This document shows, one piece after another, positions 33,947 to 43,657 of a DNA stretch of 64,000 nucleotides. The stretch spans positions 45,683 to 109,682 of the forward strand of contig JABMNN010000093.1 of assembly GCA_013204545.1 (NCBI GenBank), in the 5' to 3' direction. Made by a program: the position numbers and the translations under genes. The notes beneath the pieces were generated by a model. That model saw only the letters and a list, made by a program, of their open reading frames with translations, ran no database searches and was not told where the DNA came from. Every line of letters begins with the position of its first letter. The stretch's first letter is position 1. The stretch comes from Chloroflexota bacterium. Lineage in GTDB: Bacteria; Chloroflexota; Dehalococcoidia; Lucifugimonadales; Lucifugimonadaceae.

Positions 33947-36637
33947 CTAGTCGGCTGCGGTGCCTACCTCTTGCTCAAGAGGCACAGATTCTAGTGTAAC
34001 GGTTGAAAACCCCAAACCTGGCATTTGTGGCGTCCAATCCGGCACTGTAAGTTCGTGCATCTTGGTGGCAAGTTCGCCAAACAGGGTCGTAGTCCCGACG
34101 AGTCCGACCTGCGGTGATTCGAACACAACCTTACCGCGAGCCAACACATGACCACCATCGGTCTTGACTTGGATCATGTCACCTTCGTTGAATCCTGCCT
34201 TACTTGCATCTTCGGCGTGGACTTGGATGAACTGTTCACGTTCGACGTAATTCATGTCAGCAGCTTTACGAACAACCACATCCCTTTCGGGCTGACTAAG
34301 GACACGACCTGGAGCAAACACCAGTACGTTATTGTCAATCGATTTGACAAGGTCTGCGTAACTCAGAGGGATAACAGTCACCTTGGATTCTGCATCGGAG
34401 AAAAGGATAGATGCGTCACCCGATCCGGCCGGCCACTGAATGCCACCAGATTGTAATTTTTCATGGGACAACCCATTGTAGTTTGAAACGCTCTCGGAGA
34501 TTTCAGCGAATACGTTGGATGAATTCACATACTCAAACCCAGAGGCTCCCATCGCATTAGCGATTGCCGAAATGGTCTCCCAACCTGTCTTTTCCTCGTT
34601 ACGTGGCTCTGCTGTGATCCGCAGTAACTGAACACGGCGCTCAATATTTGTAACCGTTGAATTCTGCTCTGCATATGTGGCAGCTGGCAGAACCACGTCA
34701 GCGTGTCGAGATATCTCGGAGTCAAATGCGGCAGACACTACCAAGAAATCAAGTTTTTCGAGTGACGATGGCAGGTTTTTTAGCGTCGGCGTGTATCCCG
34801 ACACTCCATCTGCCAGTATAAGAGCTGCCTTAATGCGGGCTGAAGACATGTCAGAGATCATTCCCGATATGCCCACACCATTCACACCAGGCACCGCTCC
34901 CATGTCTCGGGCACCAATCGTGTTTGCGCCGCCGAACAACGGGTAGATTCCGCCTGAAGTATTGCCGAGGTTTCCGGTTGTCGCAGCAAGATTAACTACT
35001 GCGTCGACAAGATGTTCCGTTCCAACGTCACTAAGACCGTTGTTGCCAAGCAAGATTGCTCCCGCATCACTTCCCGCAAATATTCTTGCCGCTCGACGAA
35101 TTTGGGAATCCTCGACCCCAGTATCACGGGATATCTTCGCAAGATCGAACGTCCAAAGCGACTGCTTAAGTTGGTCGACATACTCAACTCGTGATCCTAC
35201 AAATTCTTTGCTCTCAAGAGTTTCGTCAAAAATTATTCGGGTCATGCCAGCAATCAGCAGTGCTTCCGAACCCGGCTTTGGCCGGAGCCATTCAGTGGCG
35301 TATCGTGTCAGCTCTGTTTCACGAGAGTCGATGACAACTAGCTTTGCACCCTCTCGAACAGCCTTCTTCACTGGTACGGCTAGAACGTTTTGTTCTTCTG
35401 TGGGGTTACCTGCAACGACTAACAGACTTTTTGACTTCTCGAGATCCCAAATTGGGTTTGTTGCGGCACCTGCACCCAATCGAGCCTCAAGACGTGACAG
35501 CATCGCGTTGTTAGAGTTAAGGGCTGAATCGATGTTCTCGGTTTTCAGAACCGATTTAGCGAATTTGGCGGCTATGTAGTGATCTTCATTAGATCCACGG
35601 GGGGAAGTTATCACAGCAACTTCCTGTGCCGTGCGGCCAGTTAACCCCTGCTTGATTTTTTCGAGTGCTTCATCCCAAGTCGCTTTACGAAGGATTCCGT
35701 CTTCACGGATGTAAGGTCGCTTGAGCCGTGAATTGCTATTGGTGTACTCGTATCCGAACTTCCCTGTCATACAGGCCTGTCCATTGTTGGCAGCGCCGGC
35801 TAGGTCACCTTTAAGTCGCACAACTTTTCCGAATTTGTTCACTTCGGCGATCATCTGACACCCGACCGGGCAGTTCGTGCAAATAGTCTTTACTTCCTCG
35901 ACTGCTTTCTCCCATTTGTAGGATCGCTCAGTCAAAGAACCAGTTGGGCAGACATCGACACATGCCCCACAGAATTCGCATCCTGATTCGAGTAGCGATG
36001 TACCGTGTGCCGTGCCTACAAGAGCCACTCCCGAACGAGAAGTCAACGTCAACGCTGTGTCGAATCGAACTTCATCACACACACGAACACAGCGAGAACA
36101 GACGATACATAGGTTGTAATCACGGTCGTAGAACGGATCGTCGGAATGGATCGGAAGGTTACGCCTGTGGTAATTCAACGGGGTACGCAGATCAAGTTCT
36201 ACCGTTCGTACAGTGTCTTTCAGTTCACATCGTTCGTTCTTGGGGCAAATCGTGCACCGGTCTGTAACAGTCACGTGGCGCTGACATATGTCCTGTGGTC
36301 CACAGAGTTCAATGCGGTGACAGGTCAGACATCCGTGTGGATGTTCACTCATCAGAAGCTCTATGACGTTCCTGCGTAGGTCTTGCACCGCCTCACTATT
36401 GGTGGTTACTTCAGCATCGGGCATCGGAGGTGTTGTGCATGAAGCAACGGTCATTTTTCGACCGTTTGATTCAACTTCAACCATGCAAGCGCGGCAAGAA
36501 CCTTGCGGTTTCATCTTCGGGTAGTAGCAAAGGTACGGGATGTAAATATCCTGATCCATTGCCGCCTGCAGAATCGTTTGACCAGGTTTTGCGACTACGT
36601 CGCGGCCATCGATCTTGAAGGTTGTTCCATCGGCCAT
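33947..36637 (-). CDS. NuoG/FdhA-like molybdopterin-fold Fe-S subunit
   Basis: An 896-residue protein. The N-terminus has a 2Fe-2S domain (YLCYYPKMKPQGSCRACMVE), a NuoG N3-type cluster (HPHGCLTCHRIELCG), an extra Cys pair (CTICPKNERC), and two 4Fe-4S motifs (CIVCSRCVRVC, CEFCGACVDVCPTGS). Then comes a molybdopterin oxidoreductase region with its own cluster (CTNCPVGCQM through GQACMTGKFG). At the position where formate dehydrogenases have Sec or Cys as molybdenum ligand (after ENIDSALN) there is Ser-Asn-Asn, so catalysis at molybdenum is doubtful. It is last in a nuoE-nuoF-nuoG-like set. The partner membrane subunits of complex I are absent here. Confidence 0.88.
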   Translation of the reverse strand: MADGTTFKIDGRDVVAKPGQTILQAAMDQDIYIPYLCYYPKMKPQGSCRACMVEVESNGRKMTVASCTTPPMPDAEVTTNSEAVQDLRRNVIELLMSEHPHGCLTCHRIELCGPQDICQRHVTVTDRCTICPKNERCELKDTVRTVELDLRTPLNYHRRNLPIHSDDPFYDRDYNLCIVCSRCVRVCDEVRFDTALTLTSRSGVALVGTAHGTSLLESGCEFCGACVDVCPTGSLTERSYKWEKAVEEVKTICTNCPVGCQMIAEVNKFGKVVRLKGDLAGAANNGQACMTGKFGYEYTNSNSRLKRPYIREDGILRKATWDEALEKIKQGLTGRTAQEVAVITSPRGSNEDHYIAAKFAKSVLKTENIDSALNSNNAMLSRLEARLGAGAATNPIWDLEKSKSLLVVAGNPTEEQNVLAVPVKKAVREGAKLVVIDSRETELTRYATEWLRPKPGSEALLIAGMTRIIFDETLESKEFVGSRVEYVDQLKQSLWTFDLAKISRDTGVEDSQIRRAARIFAGSDAGAILLGNNGLSDVGTEHLVDAVVNLAATTGNLGNTSGGIYPLFGGANTIGARDMGAVPGVNGVGISGMISDMSSARIKAALILADGVSGYTPTLKNLPSSLEKLDFLVVSAAFDSEISRHADVVLPAATYAEQNSTVTNIERRVQLLRITAEPRNEEKTGWETISAIANAMGASGFEYVNSSNVFAEISESVSNYNGLSHEKLQSGGIQWPAGSGDASILFSDAESKVTVIPLSYADLVKSIDNNVLVFAPGRVLSQPERDVVVRKAADMNYVEREQFIQVHAEDASKAGFNEGDMIQVKTDGGHVLARGKVVFESPQVGLVGTTTLFGELATKMHELTVPDWTPQMPGLGFSTVTLESVPLEQEVGTAAD

Positions 36638-36679
36638 GCAGAAATCTCCGAACGTTTGGGCTTTTGGTAGGGCTCTAGA

Positions 36680-38401
36680 CTAAGGACGTGTACGGGTAGG
36701 AAGAATCATTGTGCCGTCGCCAAATACACCACCTGGGGCAATTTCACCGGCGAGGCAGGAGTTGATCTCATCTTTGAAATACTTCAGAGCTGAGGCGATC
36801 GGATTGAAACCAAGTTGACCATGTCCACACAGGGACCCTGCCTTCATGCTGGTGCCAACCCGTTCCAATAGAATGAGGTCGACTGATTTAGCTTTGTTCT
36901 GACACATACGATCGAGGATTTCGAGCATATGAGTGTTGCCAAGACGGCACGGAAAACATTTTCCGCAAGACTCAAATTGGTTGAAGGCAATGAGTGAACG
37001 AAGAAGATCAACCACGTTTGTTGTTTCGTTCCCGACGATAATCCCTCCAGAACCTATAGAAGCACCAGCAGCCGACATAGCATCGAAGTCGATCATAGTG
37101 TCGAAGGCTTCTTCACCGAGTAGACCGTTAAGTGGGCCACCCGCCTGAAGGACTTTGATTCGCTCACCTTCAGAAACGCCTCCACCGATTTTTTCAAGAA
37201 CTTCACGGATGGTCATTCCCATTGGAATTTCATACATACCCGGATAGGTAATGTGACCCGATAGGCAAACTATGGCTGTGCCGGAAGTAGTTTCCGTTCC
37301 TATGCTCTTGAACCATGCGGAGCCGTTACGAACGATTTCCGGAACGTACGAGAGCGTCTTTACGTTATTGATATTAGTTGGCTTCTGCCAAAGACCAGCG
37401 GCAGCTGGGAACGGAGGCTTGAACCGAGGAGTGGAACGCTTTCCCTCGATCGCCTCCATTAGGGCGGTTTCTTCACCCGCAACATAGGAATCACCAGTCA
37501 AAGAGACTTCCATGTCAAATGAGAAGTCAGTCCCGAGAATATTCTTACCGAGAAGACCAGCTTCGTACGCTGCCACGATTGCTTTACGGGCTGATTCAAT
37601 TGGCAACTCGTGCCCCGTACGAATGAAAATATATCCGTGAGTTGACCGAGTGGCGTAGCCGTTGATGATCAGTCCTTCAACTAGCGTGTGAGGATCGTTT
37701 TCAATGATGCCTTTATCGTTAAAGGCGCCTGGGTCGCCTTCTTCGCAGTTACACAGAACGTACTTCACAGGGGCTGTCGAAGGGGCCAGAAAACTCCACT
37801 TCAGGCCAGCAGGAAATGCTGCCCCCCCGCGGCCTCGTAAACCGGCGGCCTTTACTTCGTCAACGATCTGCTCAGGAGTCATCTCCGTTATTGCACGATT
37901 GAGCGCAGTGTAACCGCCGTTAGCTACGTACTGAAGTAAATCATGAGGGTCGGTGTCGCCGAAGTTACGGGTGGCGATTCGTTGCTGAAGGGCAACCATT
38001 GGCATACTCTCCAGCAACGGTAAATTCCCTGTACTAGACCCATCGCCACCTGAGTATGCAAATGCTCTGTCGATTAAAGGTTTGCCGTTTGTTACGTGTT
38101 GCTCAACTATAGCCTGAGCTTCTTCCGGCTTTACGTTTCCATAGTAAACTCGAGCACCATTCGGTAAGAGAATATCAACCAGAGGTTCAAGGTACATCAA
38201 CCCACGTGCACTAACCTTCGACAAGTTGGCATTTACACCGGTCGCTCCAACCGTCGACTTGAATGCATCGAATACAGCATCGGCACCAGCAGCCTGACCG
38301 GAGGTTCCCCCGCCGACTCTAATCCACGCGCTTTCGCCTGCGGCTAACTCATTCCAACGCTTATTAGCGCGGGATTGGAGTTCCTCGAACGGCGTTGACA
38401 T
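36680..38401 (-). CDS. nuoF: NuoF-like NADH-binding flavoprotein subunit
   Basis: A 573-residue subunit with an N-terminal thioredoxin-like extension of about 120 residues, as in HoxF and formate dehydrogenase beta subunits. The NADH/FMN domain follows with RGRGGAAFPAGLKW near residue 192 and NCEEGDPGAFNDKG. The C-terminal 4Fe-4S motif is ESCGKCFPCRLG. It takes electrons from or gives them to NAD(H) through FMN. Gaps of about 42 bases to both neighbours imply one operon with nuoE and the nuoG-like gene. Confidence 0.93.
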   Translation of the reverse strand: MSTPFEELQSRANKRWNELAAGESAWIRVGGGTSGQAAGADAVFDAFKSTVGATGVNANLSKVSARGLMYLEPLVDILLPNGARVYYGNVKPEEAQAIVEQHVTNGKPLIDRAFAYSGGDGSSTGNLPLLESMPMVALQQRIATRNFGDTDPHDLLQYVANGGYTALNRAITEMTPEQIVDEVKAAGLRGRGGAAFPAGLKWSFLAPSTAPVKYVLCNCEEGDPGAFNDKGIIENDPHTLVEGLIINGYATRSTHGYIFIRTGHELPIESARKAIVAAYEAGLLGKNILGTDFSFDMEVSLTGDSYVAGEETALMEAIEGKRSTPRFKPPFPAAAGLWQKPTNINNVKTLSYVPEIVRNGSAWFKSIGTETTSGTAIVCLSGHITYPGMYEIPMGMTIREVLEKIGGGVSEGERIKVLQAGGPLNGLLGEEAFDTMIDFDAMSAAGASIGSGGIIVGNETTNVVDLLRSLIAFNQFESCGKCFPCRLGNTHMLEILDRMCQNKAKSVDLILLERVGTSMKAGSLCGHGQLGFNPIASALKYFKDEINSCLAGEIAPGGVFGDGTMILPTRTRP

Positions 38402-38444
38402 CGGTTTTCTGGTCCTCTGGTGTCCGGATGGACTGGCGAACTGG

Positions 38445-38939
38445 TTACTTGCTCATACCTCGAAGTTCGCGGGCAATTTTTGCCGCTGACTCCGGAGTCT
38501 GTTTGCCGATTAAATGATGGTTGACTGCGATAACCGGACCCTGAGCGCAAGCACCAAGACAGGTGTTGTATTTCAAGGTGACTTTGCCGTCGGGGCTTTC
38601 GCCTTCCTCTTTTATTTCCAGTGCTGTATGAACCGATTCGAGGATTTTCTGAGCACCTACTATATGACAAGAAGGTCCCCAACAGATGTCGAGTGTTTTC
38701 TCGCCAGGAGGTGTAAACCGGAAATTCGTGTAGAACGAAGCAACGCTCCACACCTCGTTGATAGTGGAACCGCAGAACGTTGCAGTCTCCTTGATTGCTT
38801 CATCTGGCAGGTAATGAATAGCATCCTGCACCGCAATTAGCGATGAAAGTACAGTGACAGTCGGCTGAGCCTGCGCGTTCAGGACTTTCCGAATCTGCTC
38901 ACGTAAATTCGAACTCTGCGTTGTCTCAGCAGTAGTCAA
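38445..38939 (-). CDS. nuoE: NuoE-like 2Fe-2S thioredoxin-fold subunit
   Basis: A 164-residue subunit with an N-terminal helical part and a thioredoxin-like 2Fe-2S domain. Ligands are visible in CWGPSCHIVG (C-x4-C) and in YNTCLGACAQGPV (C-x3-C) about 40 residues later. It passes electrons from the FMN subunit. It is the first gene of the three-gene module, and the start at 38939 is followed by the usual short helical region. Confidence 0.92.
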   Translation of the reverse strand: MTTAETTQSSNLREQIRKVLNAQAQPTVTVLSSLIAVQDAIHYLPDEAIKETATFCGSTINEVWSVASFYTNFRFTPPGEKTLDICWGPSCHIVGAQKILESVHTALEIKEEGESPDGKVTLKYNTCLGACAQGPVIAVNHHLIGKQTPESAAKIARELRGMSK

Positions 38940-39043
38940 CTTAACCTCAACGAAAAAAGGGAATATTCGACTTCGAGAATTGAATCACAATCGTAGCAGA
39001 GCCCAATAGACCAGACAACGAAAAATACATGAATCTCGAAGTC

Positions 39044-39691
39044 TCAGAACAGTCGGTACTTTTTGTATGCATCCTGTGGGTCCATACCACTCAAAATCAT
39101 AGCCCGAAGCTCACTTTCGGTAGACATGATCTCTTCAGTTTTATTGAGCACCGACTCGATGATGGACTGGGGTATAACGACTACCCCGTCTATGTCGGCA
39201 AGAATCCAGTCTCCTGAAGTGATCTCAACCTCGCCGATAACGATTGGTTCTCCCATCGATTCGACAGTCCATCTTCCTACAACGTCTTTCGGCGTGAAGT
39301 AGCGGAAAAATACTGGCCAGCCGAGTTTCTTGATGAAATCTGAATCACGATTACCGCCATCTACCACATAGCCAAGTACACCACGATGTTTCAATGTTTC
39401 GGCTGAAAGCTCACCCATATGGGCGATAGTGGAATCATTTGGTTGGCAGACCAAGACTGAACCCGAGGGCGCTTTGCTGAGCAATCCGGTCCATTTCATC
39501 AACGAATCATCATTTGAAATCGTGTCGTCAATTCGCCCACTACATGTCCACACGGGCCCTGCCAACGCCAACGTGTCGTCGAGCGGTCTAATGTCGTGTG
39601 GTAGCACGCAATTTTGGTATCCCATCTCTCGCATTACATCGTAAACCGCGCCCGTATAACAATCTGCTAAACGCTGTGTGGTGCTCTTCAA
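39044..39691 (-). CDS. RraA family protein (HMG/CHA aldolase-type)
   Basis: A 215-residue protein of the RraA/dimethylmenaquinone methyltransferase-like family. Many members are 4-hydroxy-4-methyl-2-oxoglutarate or oxaloacetate aldolases needing a divalent metal; others regulate RNase E. Landmarks: GPVWTCSGRIDDT, a VDGGNRDSDFIKKLG segment that holds the Arg-Asp pair used for substrate and metal, and GDWILADIDGVVVIPQ. It lies divergent from an enolase-superfamily gene, so an acid-sugar pathway aldolase is a reasonable guess. Confidence 0.83.
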   Translation of the reverse strand: MKSTTQRLADCYTGAVYDVMREMGYQNCVLPHDIRPLDDTLALAGPVWTCSGRIDDTISNDDSLMKWTGLLSKAPSGSVLVCQPNDSTIAHMGELSAETLKHRGVLGYVVDGGNRDSDFIKKLGWPVFFRYFTPKDVVGRWTVESMGEPIVIGEVEITSGDWILADIDGVVVIPQSIIESVLNKTEEIMSTESELRAMILSGMDPQDAYKKYRLF

Positions 39692-39777
39692 TTACGTAAT
39701 TTCCTCTCATTGTTCGAACCTGACGAATAGAATACGGCGGTACATCAACTATGGTCACCAGCCAACGGAGTCAAAGC

Positions 39778-41061
39778 GTGAAAATCACGTCCATTGAAAC
39801 GATTCAACTCAAAGAATTCCCGGCAATCATCTGGGTTCAAGTAAAAACTGATTCAGGTCATGTCGGTTTGGGGGAGACGTTTTTTGGGCCACGTGCTGTT
39901 GCAGGCTGTGTCCACGAAATGTTCGCTCCTATGTTGATAGGTAAAGACCCATTAGCTATCGAGCGACATTGGCGCGACATGTTCGATATGGCAAATGCAT
40001 TTGGATACGCCGGTGCCGAAGCGAGAGCCATATCAGCAATTGATATTGCACTCTGGGACATTGCTGGCCAAGTCGCTGGACAACCCATATACGACATGCT
40101 CGGAGGTGCATGCCGAGACAAAGTCCGTACTTACAATACGACCGGCCAATACGGTGAAAATAAAGATATGGAAATGGCTATCGTAGATGCTGGTACGCTG
40201 GCGAAGAGTTTGCTCGATGATGGCATTACTGCCATGAAATGGGCTTTCACAGATCAGTTTGCCGATATCAACCGCGGTACCCACATTTCGAACGAAGATA
40301 TGAAGTTGTTACTCAAGCCAGTCGAAGATATCAGAGCCGCTGTTGGCGACCAAATTGAAGTGGCTAATGATGGCCATGGCCGATGGAATCTAAATTCTGC
40401 AATCAAAATCGGTAAGGCGATGGATCATCTAGACATGATGTGGCAAGAAGAACTAATTCAACCGACTAACGTTGAAAGCCATTTGCGACTAGCAGATGAA
40501 ATCGAAGCCCCAGTCTGCGTTTCTGAGAGATTGATAAGCAAATACCAGTTTCGTGAGTATCTAAAAGCGGGTGCAGCCGAAGTAGTGATGCCTGACCTGA
40601 TTTGGACGGGTGGAATTACTGAAACAAAGAAAATTTGTACCATGGCAGAAGCCGAGCAACGTCCGGTGGCCCCCCATGATATGACCGGTCCAGTGAACGT
40701 ATTTGCTTGTGCTCACATCTCCATGAATGCCCCTAACGTGTTCCTGATGGAGTCATGCAGGGCGTTCTACGGCAAAGGTGGTTGGTACGAGAAGGTAATA
40801 GAAACTAATATCAAAGTTGTCGATGGCTACATGCTAGCTCCTGAGGGCCCAGGGCTTGGCACACGGCTTCGCAGAGACGTGTTTGATCGCTCAGACATCA
40901 CTGTGGAGATAACGGATGAACCTGGCCGTCATTTTCACTGGGGAGGTCACGAATCACCAGTATTTGAAGTTATTGGAGAACGCGGTGCTCGTCGGGTCCA
41001 GTATCGCGACTCTTGGACCGGTGCCGACCCGGACATGATTTCAGAAACTCAAGAACGCTGA
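39778..41061 (+). CDS. Enolase-superfamily dehydratase (mandelate racemase-type)
   Basis: A member of the mandelate racemase/RspA-type subgroup, about 427 residues. GTG at 39778 is the likely start: GGAG lies 9 bases upstream and the protein then begins VKITSIETIQL like its relatives; a frame from 39751 exists but has no support. Key positions are ALWDIAGQVAGQPIYDMLGG, a short loop with MKWAF, VANDGHGRWN (metal Asp and a His), MWQEEL, CVSERL and the catalytic His in VAPHDMTGP. The C-terminal 60 residues with RHFHWGGHESP are unusual. It lies divergent from the RraA-like gene. Confidence 0.85.
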   Translation: MKITSIETIQLKEFPAIIWVQVKTDSGHVGLGETFFGPRAVAGCVHEMFAPMLIGKDPLAIERHWRDMFDMANAFGYAGAEARAISAIDIALWDIAGQVAGQPIYDMLGGACRDKVRTYNTTGQYGENKDMEMAIVDAGTLAKSLLDDGITAMKWAFTDQFADINRGTHISNEDMKLLLKPVEDIRAAVGDQIEVANDGHGRWNLNSAIKIGKAMDHLDMMWQEELIQPTNVESHLRLADEIEAPVCVSERLISKYQFREYLKAGAAEVVMPDLIWTGGITETKKICTMAEAEQRPVAPHDMTGPVNVFACAHISMNAPNVFLMESCRAFYGKGGWYEKVIETNIKVVDGYMLAPEGPGLGTRLRRDVFDRSDITVEITDEPGRHFHWGGHESPVFEVIGERGARRVQYRDSWTGADPDMISETQER

Positions 41062-41091
41062 TCAATTCCAAGGCACCGAAGAAGTCTCTCC

Positions 41092-41490
41092 GTGAAACGA
41101 TTCACTATTCCAACCGAACTTCCTGTGATTCCTGAGAAGGTGTTCGACGCTTGGCTTGATAGCGAGGAGCATAGTGCAATGACGGAGTCATGTGCCACGA
41201 CATCGGTTGAAATCGCTGGGATATTCATCGCCCACGAAGGCTATATCAATGGAATCAATCTTGAATAGAGCGTGGAAAACGAATCATGCAAACGTGGCGA
41301 ACAACAAGATTCGATGGAACGGATCCGATTCGTTAGTTGAAATATTTTTGGAGAGCATTCCATTTGGGACGAGACTCACGATAAATCATTCGAATATTCC
41401 GGACAAACATGTCGACCACTACGAGTCCGGCTGGGTGGATTGCTACTTCATCCCAATGCTCAAGTATTTCTCCGAAAATCCAACCGAATC
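41092..41490 (+). pseudogene. SRPBCC/AHSA1-like domain pseudogene
   Basis: GTG at 41092 opens a frame reading KRFTIPTELPVIPEKVFDAWLDSEEHSAMT, typical of activator of Hsp90 ATPase 1-like (START-fold) proteins. It ends at a TAG after about 58 codons. The normal C-terminal half is readable in a second frame, GTRLTINHSNIPDKHVDHY then ESGWVDCYFIPMLKYF. At least one frameshift and one stop lie between them. The remains converge on the SDR gene on the minus strand. Confidence 0.78.
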
Positions 41491-41493
41491 GAC

Positions 41494-42276
41494 TTACTCG
41501 TCCGTGGAGCCAGCCTTCCGGGCTGCGGCCATATCAATAGTTCTATCTCGAGGTTGAGTCGGTGACATTACTATCTCTTCGATCACCGTTCGGCCGGGGA
41601 GAGTCGCACACAGTAGAATTGCAGATGCAACGTCTTCCGGCATCATCATAGTTGACCGAGCTGCTGCATCTGGATTGTGAGGACGATTATTAAGAATCGG
41701 AGTATCAACTTCGGCAGGCATGATCGTTGAAGCCCGTATGCCTTTTTCGTTCAATTCGGCGTTGATCCCTCGCATCATGTTGTACGAAGCGGCTTTTGCA
41801 GCACTGTAAGCAGCACCGCCAAGTAGTCCAGGATGAAGCGCAGCGTACGAAGACACCGTAATTACGGTACCGCCACCACGTTCAATCATAGATCCAATGA
41901 CCGATTGAGTAAGCCTGTAAACACCTTCGACATTGACTTTGAATACGCTTTCCCACTCTTCAACTCCGACATGTTGAATTGAACGAGCGCGCGAACTGTG
42001 ACCGGCGTTATTTACCAGTACGTCGACCTGACCAAACTCGGCAATAGCCCATTTGCCGAGAGCAGCAGCTCCGTCACTATCTTCGAGATCCACGGATTTG
42101 GCGACTGCTATGCCATTTTTCGCTTCGATTATTGCTACAACTTCGTTCAGGGGCTCAATGCGCCGTCCAACGAGAACAAGTTTCGCACCTTGGTCAGCGA
42201 ACATCAGAGCCGTCTCGCGTCCTATTCCGGTACCAGCACCAGTGATTATCGCTACCTGTCCTTCGAGTTGTCCCAT
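41494..42276 (-). CDS. Short-chain dehydrogenase/reductase
   Basis: A 260-residue classical SDR. Cofactor motif TGAGTGIGRETA near residue 13, NNAGHSS near 90, the catalytic Ser in ITVSSYAA, and YSAAKAA with the active Tyr and Lys. NADP preference is suggested by the basic VGRRIEP after strand 2. The substrate is unknown, as for most SDRs. It lies between a decayed AHSA1-type gene and the FAD enzyme of the glycosylation cluster, 43 bases downstream of the latter on the same strand. Confidence 0.9.
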   Translation of the reverse strand: MGQLEGQVAIITGAGTGIGRETALMFADQGAKLVLVGRRIEPLNEVVAIIEAKNGIAVAKSVDLEDSDGAAALGKWAIAEFGQVDVLVNNAGHSSRARSIQHVGVEEWESVFKVNVEGVYRLTQSVIGSMIERGGGTVITVSSYAALHPGLLGGAAYSAAKAASYNMMRGINAELNEKGIRASTIMPAEVDTPILNNRPHNPDAAARSTMMMPEDVASAILLCATLPGRTVIEEIVMSPTQPRDRTIDMAAARKAGSTDE

Positions 42277-42319
42277 AGTTCAGCAAATCCAGTCCGTATT
42301 AGTAGTTGCCTGCGGAAGC

Positions 42320-43657
42320 TTACTTCCACGTACGCCAATTCTGTTGCGCATCCTTCAAAATGATGTCGGCAAGTTTACGCCCCATTTTAATGGAGTAATT
42401 TGTGCCACGATCTTCAGGATAAATCTGTGTTGTATTAGCCAAATACAATTTCTTTATCGGCGTTCGATGATCGGCAATCGCATTTGAGTAGTTCGTACCA
42501 ATGATCGGTTGCGCTGCACTCAATGCGTTGTAGTGAACTTTTTTGATCCACGACCGATCGAATTTAGGATTAAATTTTTTGAGGTGTGGTAGATATATGT
42601 CCAAAAGTTCATCTTGAGACATCTTGTACATCGGGTCGGTACGGTCAAGATAGTTAGTCAGGTACAAAATACTTCTACCGCCGTACCAATCTTTAGGAAG
42701 CATATTTGTATGCTCTATCAAGCCGAGGAAAGGCACATCCGGATCGGCGATATTCATCCAGTAGAAGTCAGTAAGCTGCTGTGACAGTTCTAGAACCACA
42801 ACTACCGCTGCCAGATAATGAACGTCCGTTAAACGCTTTTTATAGTCATCGGGTAGCTCTACCAAGTCAGGGAATGAAAACGATGGAACTGTCGATAAAA
42901 CCGTGTCGAATTCTTCTCGTATCTGTTCACCTGTCGATGATTTGGTTATCAGCGCCGTGGCCATTCCATCTACCACTTCGACTTTTGTGACTGGCACAGA
43001 GATGTGGATTTCTCCTCCCCGTGACTCGATCACGCTTCTGAGCTTGTCGAAAATCGTGTCAAAACTTCCATCGGGATAGCCAAGCATTTCTCGGCCGCGT
43101 ATGCCCTGTCTGGAAGCAAATCTAGTCTGGATTTTCGACCAGAACCATGGCATTCCAATCTGATCGTAGAAATCACCAAATTTGCCCTGTAGAAGCGGAG
43201 CCCAGACCTTCTCATAGGCCATTCCACCTAGTCTCTCACGTAACCAGTAGTCTGCAGTTTGGTCCTCAAGATCACGCCACTCTTTGATGCGGCCTATTCT
43301 AAGAGCAAACAAGCCTAGCTTTATACGGTCCAAGAACGGGATGGCTCTGAAGCGGAGCAAATCAAGTGCAGTAGTCGTTTTGTAGACCTTGCCGGATGTA
43401 TATGTTCCTACACGCGATGGATACCACTTCATAGACTCGGCAATGTCGAGATCAGCCATCAGGTCCAGTATGACTTTGTCGTTGGTGAATAGATGGTGAT
43501 ATCCACGTTCCAATTGACTGCCACCAACTGGAATAGTTGAGGCCTGACCGCCAATAAACGGTGCAGACTCGTAAACGACTACTTTGTGACCCGCTGCTGA
43601 AAGATCGAATGCGGCTGCCAGACCTGCAGCTCCGGCACCGATAATGCCAATTCTCAT
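42320..43657 (-). CDS. NAD(P)/FAD-dependent oxidoreductase (UDP-galactopyranose mutase/desaturase-like)
   Basis: A 445-residue flavoprotein of the amine oxidase/protoporphyrinogen oxidase-like clan. The N-terminus has RIGIIGAGAAGLAAAFDLS, then a second FAD segment GGQASTIPVGGSQLERGYHH. The C-terminal SNAIADHRTPIKKLYLANT precedes a last FAD-contact stretch. Close relatives sit next to polysaccharide and glycolipid genes in Chloroflexota. It overlaps the next membrane protein by 4 bases and is part of a four-gene set on the minus strand. The precise reaction is uncertain: a sugar mutase or lipid desaturase are both possible. Confidence 0.82.
   Translation of the reverse strand: MRIGIIGAGAAGLAAAFDLSAAGHKVVVYESAPFIGGQASTIPVGGSQLERGYHHLFTNDKVILDLMADLDIAESMKWYPSRVGTYTSGKVYKTTTALDLLRFRAIPFLDRIKLGLFALRIGRIKEWRDLEDQTADYWLRERLGGMAYEKVWAPLLQGKFGDFYDQIGMPWFWSKIQTRFASRQGIRGREMLGYPDGSFDTIFDKLRSVIESRGGEIHISVPVTKVEVVDGMATALITKSSTGEQIREEFDTVLSTVPSFSFPDLVELPDDYKKRLTDVHYLAAVVVVLELSQQLTDFYWMNIADPDVPFLGLIEHTNMLPKDWYGGRSILYLTNYLDRTDPMYKMSQDELLDIYLPHLKKFNPKFDRSWIKKVHYNALSAAQPIIGTNYSNAIADHRTPIKKLYLANTTQIYPEDRGTNYSIKMGRKLADIILKDAQQNWRTWK

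Noticed and set aside
34962..35579. 205-codon plus-strand frame inside the nuoG-like gene
   Set aside because: Low-complexity Ser/Arg-rich translation; the opposite strand encodes a clear multidomain Fe-S protein.
33947..36637. Selenocysteine in the formate dehydrogenase-like subunit
   Set aside because: There is no in-frame TGA; the ligand position reads Ser-Asn-Asn.
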